Source: an uncultured Prevotella sp. (GTDB lineage Bacteria; Bacteroidota; Bacteroidia; Bacteroidales; Bacteroidaceae). Taken from it: a stretch of 8,263 nucleotides of DNA. The translations under genes and the position numbers were made by a program. How positions within the stretch are numbered: position 1 is the stretch's first letter; the number at the start of each line of letters is the position of its first letter. Below, piece by piece: positions 6,880-8,263 of the stretch. A model generated the notes under the pieces. The model did not search any database, was not told the origin of the DNA, and saw nothing but the letters and a program-made list of their open reading frames with translations. The stretch lies in the NCBI GenBank assembly GCA_905211345.1, contig CAJMAO010000073.1, positions 1 through 8,263 of the forward strand, read 5' to 3'.

Positions 6880-8262
6880 TTATCTGATAAACAGTAGTTC
6901 ACGATATTTGGGCAGCGTCCACAGCTCATCGGCTACGATAAGTTCCAGCTTGTCTATTTGGTACCGTATGTCTTCCATCTTCGGAGCCACGGTGTCGTGG
7001 TAGGCAATCGCCTTCTCGCGTTCGCTCTCTATGCGGTTGGCCACCTTGCGCGCGTTTACCAGTTCCTCCACGCCCGTCTCGATTTTCTGCGTGCGCTCGG
7101 CTATCTCCTCGATGAGTTTCATGTTGCGCGCGCACAGCTTGTCGGCCTTCTCCGGCGTGAATATCTGGCGCATGTCCATCACGTTCTTGGCCAGTCGGCT
7201 TTGGTAATGGGTGGCCACGGGCACGATGTGGTTCATCGTTATGTCGCCCATTACGCGTGCTTCTATCTGTATGCGCTTGGTGTATGTGTCCCATTTCACC
7301 TCGTTGCGGGCCTCAAGCTCTTTGCGGTTCATGATGCCGAGGCTTTCAAACATTTCCACGCTGGCCTCGTCAAGGTAGCGGTCGAATATCACGGGGCAGC
7401 TCGTCTCGCAGTCGAGTCCGCGGCGTTTAGCCTCCTCCACCCATTCTTCTGAATATCCGTTGCCGTCGAACCGTATCGGCTTGCACGTCTTGATGTCCTC
7501 GCGTAGCACGTCGATGATAGCCTCAGTCTGGTCTTGTCCTTTCTCGATGAGTGCGTCGACGCGTTTCTTGAAGTCGGTCAGGGCCTCGGCTACGGCGGCG
7601 TTGAGCGTTATCATGCCGCTGGCGCAGTTGGCCTCCGAGCCTACGGCGCGGAACTCGAAGCGGTTGCCCGTGAAGGCGAATGGCGACGTACGGTTGCGGT
7701 CGGTGTTGTCGATGAGCAGCTCAGGTATTTCAGGTATGTCGAGTTTCATTCCCTGTTTGCCGGCCATGTTGAATAGATCTTTTCTGTCGCTGCTCTCTAT
7801 GTGGTCGAGCAAATCGCTCAACTGCTTGCCTAGGAACGACGATATGATGGCCGGGGGAGCCTCGTTGGCGCCCAGTCGGTGGGCGTTCCCGGCGCTCATT
7901 ATGCTGGCTTTGAGCAGTCCGTTGTGCTTATATACTCCCATCAAGGTCTCCACTACGAAGGTGACGAAGCGCAGGTTGTCGTTAGCAGTCTTACCCGGTG
8001 CGTGTAGAAGTACACCAGTATCAGTGCTCAAACTCCAGTTGTTGTGCTTTCCCGAGCCGTTGATGCAGGCGAAAGGTTTCTCGTGCAGCAGCACGCGGAA
8101 GCCGTGCTTGCGCGCCACCTTCCTCATCAGCGACATCAGGAGCATGTTATGGTCTACTGCAAGGTTGGTTTCCTCGAATATCGGTGCTATCTCAAACTGG
8201 TTGGGCGCCACCTCGTTGTGCCTCGTCTTGCAGGGTATCGACAGTTCGAGAGCCTGTATCTC
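6880..8262 (-). CDS. glnN: Type III glutamine synthetase, 3' part (5' end outside window)
   Basis: The enzyme joins ammonium to glutamate using ATP, giving the glutamine consumed by glutamate synthase. The last 460 residues are visible; family members are about 700-730 residues, so roughly 270 N-terminal residues lie beyond the right edge. The frame is open to the edge. The first Met-compatible codon near the edge, GTG at 8211-8209, is an internal valine, since KTRHNE directly precedes VAPNQFEIAPIFEE, as in type III enzymes. Further type III signatures are KPFACINGSGKHNNWS (about 8030-8085) and NRTSPFAFTGNRFEFR (about 7650-7705). The C-terminal section (about 6950-7150) is rich in charged heptad-like sequence, likely helical, and the protein ends in LPKYRELLFIR. 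It stops with TAA at 6882-6880. This is not the GlnA (type I) family. No frameshift or internal stop is seen. Confidence 0.95.
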   Translation of the reverse strand, partial: EIQALELSIPCKTRHNEVAPNQFEIAPIFEETNLAVDHNMLLMSLMRKVARKHGFRVLLHEKPFACINGSGKHNNWSLSTDTGVLLHAPGKTANDNLRFVTFVVETLMGVYKHNGLLKASIMSAGNAHRLGANEAPPAIISSFLGKQLSDLLDHIESSDRKDLFNMAGKQGMKLDIPEIPELLIDNTDRNRTSPFAFTGNRFEFRAVGSEANCASGMITLNAAVAEALTDFKKRVDALIEKGQDQTEAIIDVLREDIKTCKPIRFDGNGYSEEWVEEAKRRGLDCETSCPVIFDRYLDEASVEMFESLGIMNRKELEARNEVKWDTYTKRIQIEARVMGDITMNHIVPVATHYQSRLAKNVMDMRQIFTPEKADKLCARNMKLIEEIAERTQKIETGVEELVNARKVANRIESEREKAIAYHDTVAPKMEDIRYQIDKLELIVADELWTLPKYRELLFIR

Positions 8263-8263
8263 G

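Noticed and set aside
6608..7003. A 131-codon plus-strand frame beginning with a leucine run
   Set aside because: It crosses the 22-bp repeats and then runs antisense into the glnN 3' end. The hydrophobic start is short and nothing supports a protein.
8209..8211. Start codon of a 443-residue protein
   Set aside because: The codon is GTG inside the conserved type III glutamine synthetase sequence; the frame and the family similarity continue upstream to the window edge.

Overview
The window carries the ammonium-assimilation (GS-GOGAT) genes of a Bacteroidota bacterium, all on the minus strand. In transcription order they are the 3' two-thirds of glnN (type III glutamine synthetase, entering from the right edge), gltB (glutamate synthase large subunit) and gltD (glutamate synthase small subunit). 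The lineage call rests on four things: the type III glutamine synthetase, the lack of purine-rich Shine-Dalgarno sites with A/T-rich leaders instead, TAnnTTTG-type -7 boxes in front of gltB, and A/T-rich heptamer repeats between genes. Two intergenic arrays of 22-bp units suggest a Prevotella-like member of Bacteroidales, but that narrower call is inference from memory of such genomes.

Layout from left to right: positions 1-335 are non-coding. They hold a strong, almost symmetric hairpin (57-93) inside a four-unit 22-bp repeat array (58-138), then a stretch that may contain a decayed reading frame. gltD is at 336-1718. The 163-bp gap between gltD and gltB is almost filled by a 34-bp imperfect inverted repeat made of 7-bp units. 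gltB is at 1882-6360. A 519-bp gap follows (6361-6879), with the tandem -7 boxes of gltB, an A/T-rich upstream region with a small inverted repeat, a second degenerate 22-bp repeat site, and a weak terminator just after glnN. Partial glnN runs from 6880 to the right edge.

Together, glutamine synthetase fixes ammonium onto glutamate using ATP. Glutamate synthase then moves the glutamine amide to 2-oxoglutarate, with NAD(P)H entering through GltD and passing by iron-sulfur clusters and FMN to GltB. The spacing and promoter-like boxes suggest that glnN and gltBD are separate transcription units.

The protein-coding content is conventional, and I found no new defence, mobile or biosynthetic system. 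What deserves a second look is the intergenic DNA: the two related 22-bp palindromic arrays, and the heptamer inverted repeat that could fold the gltB-gltD junction in the mRNA. The apparently shortened C-terminal loop of GltD is also worth checking.
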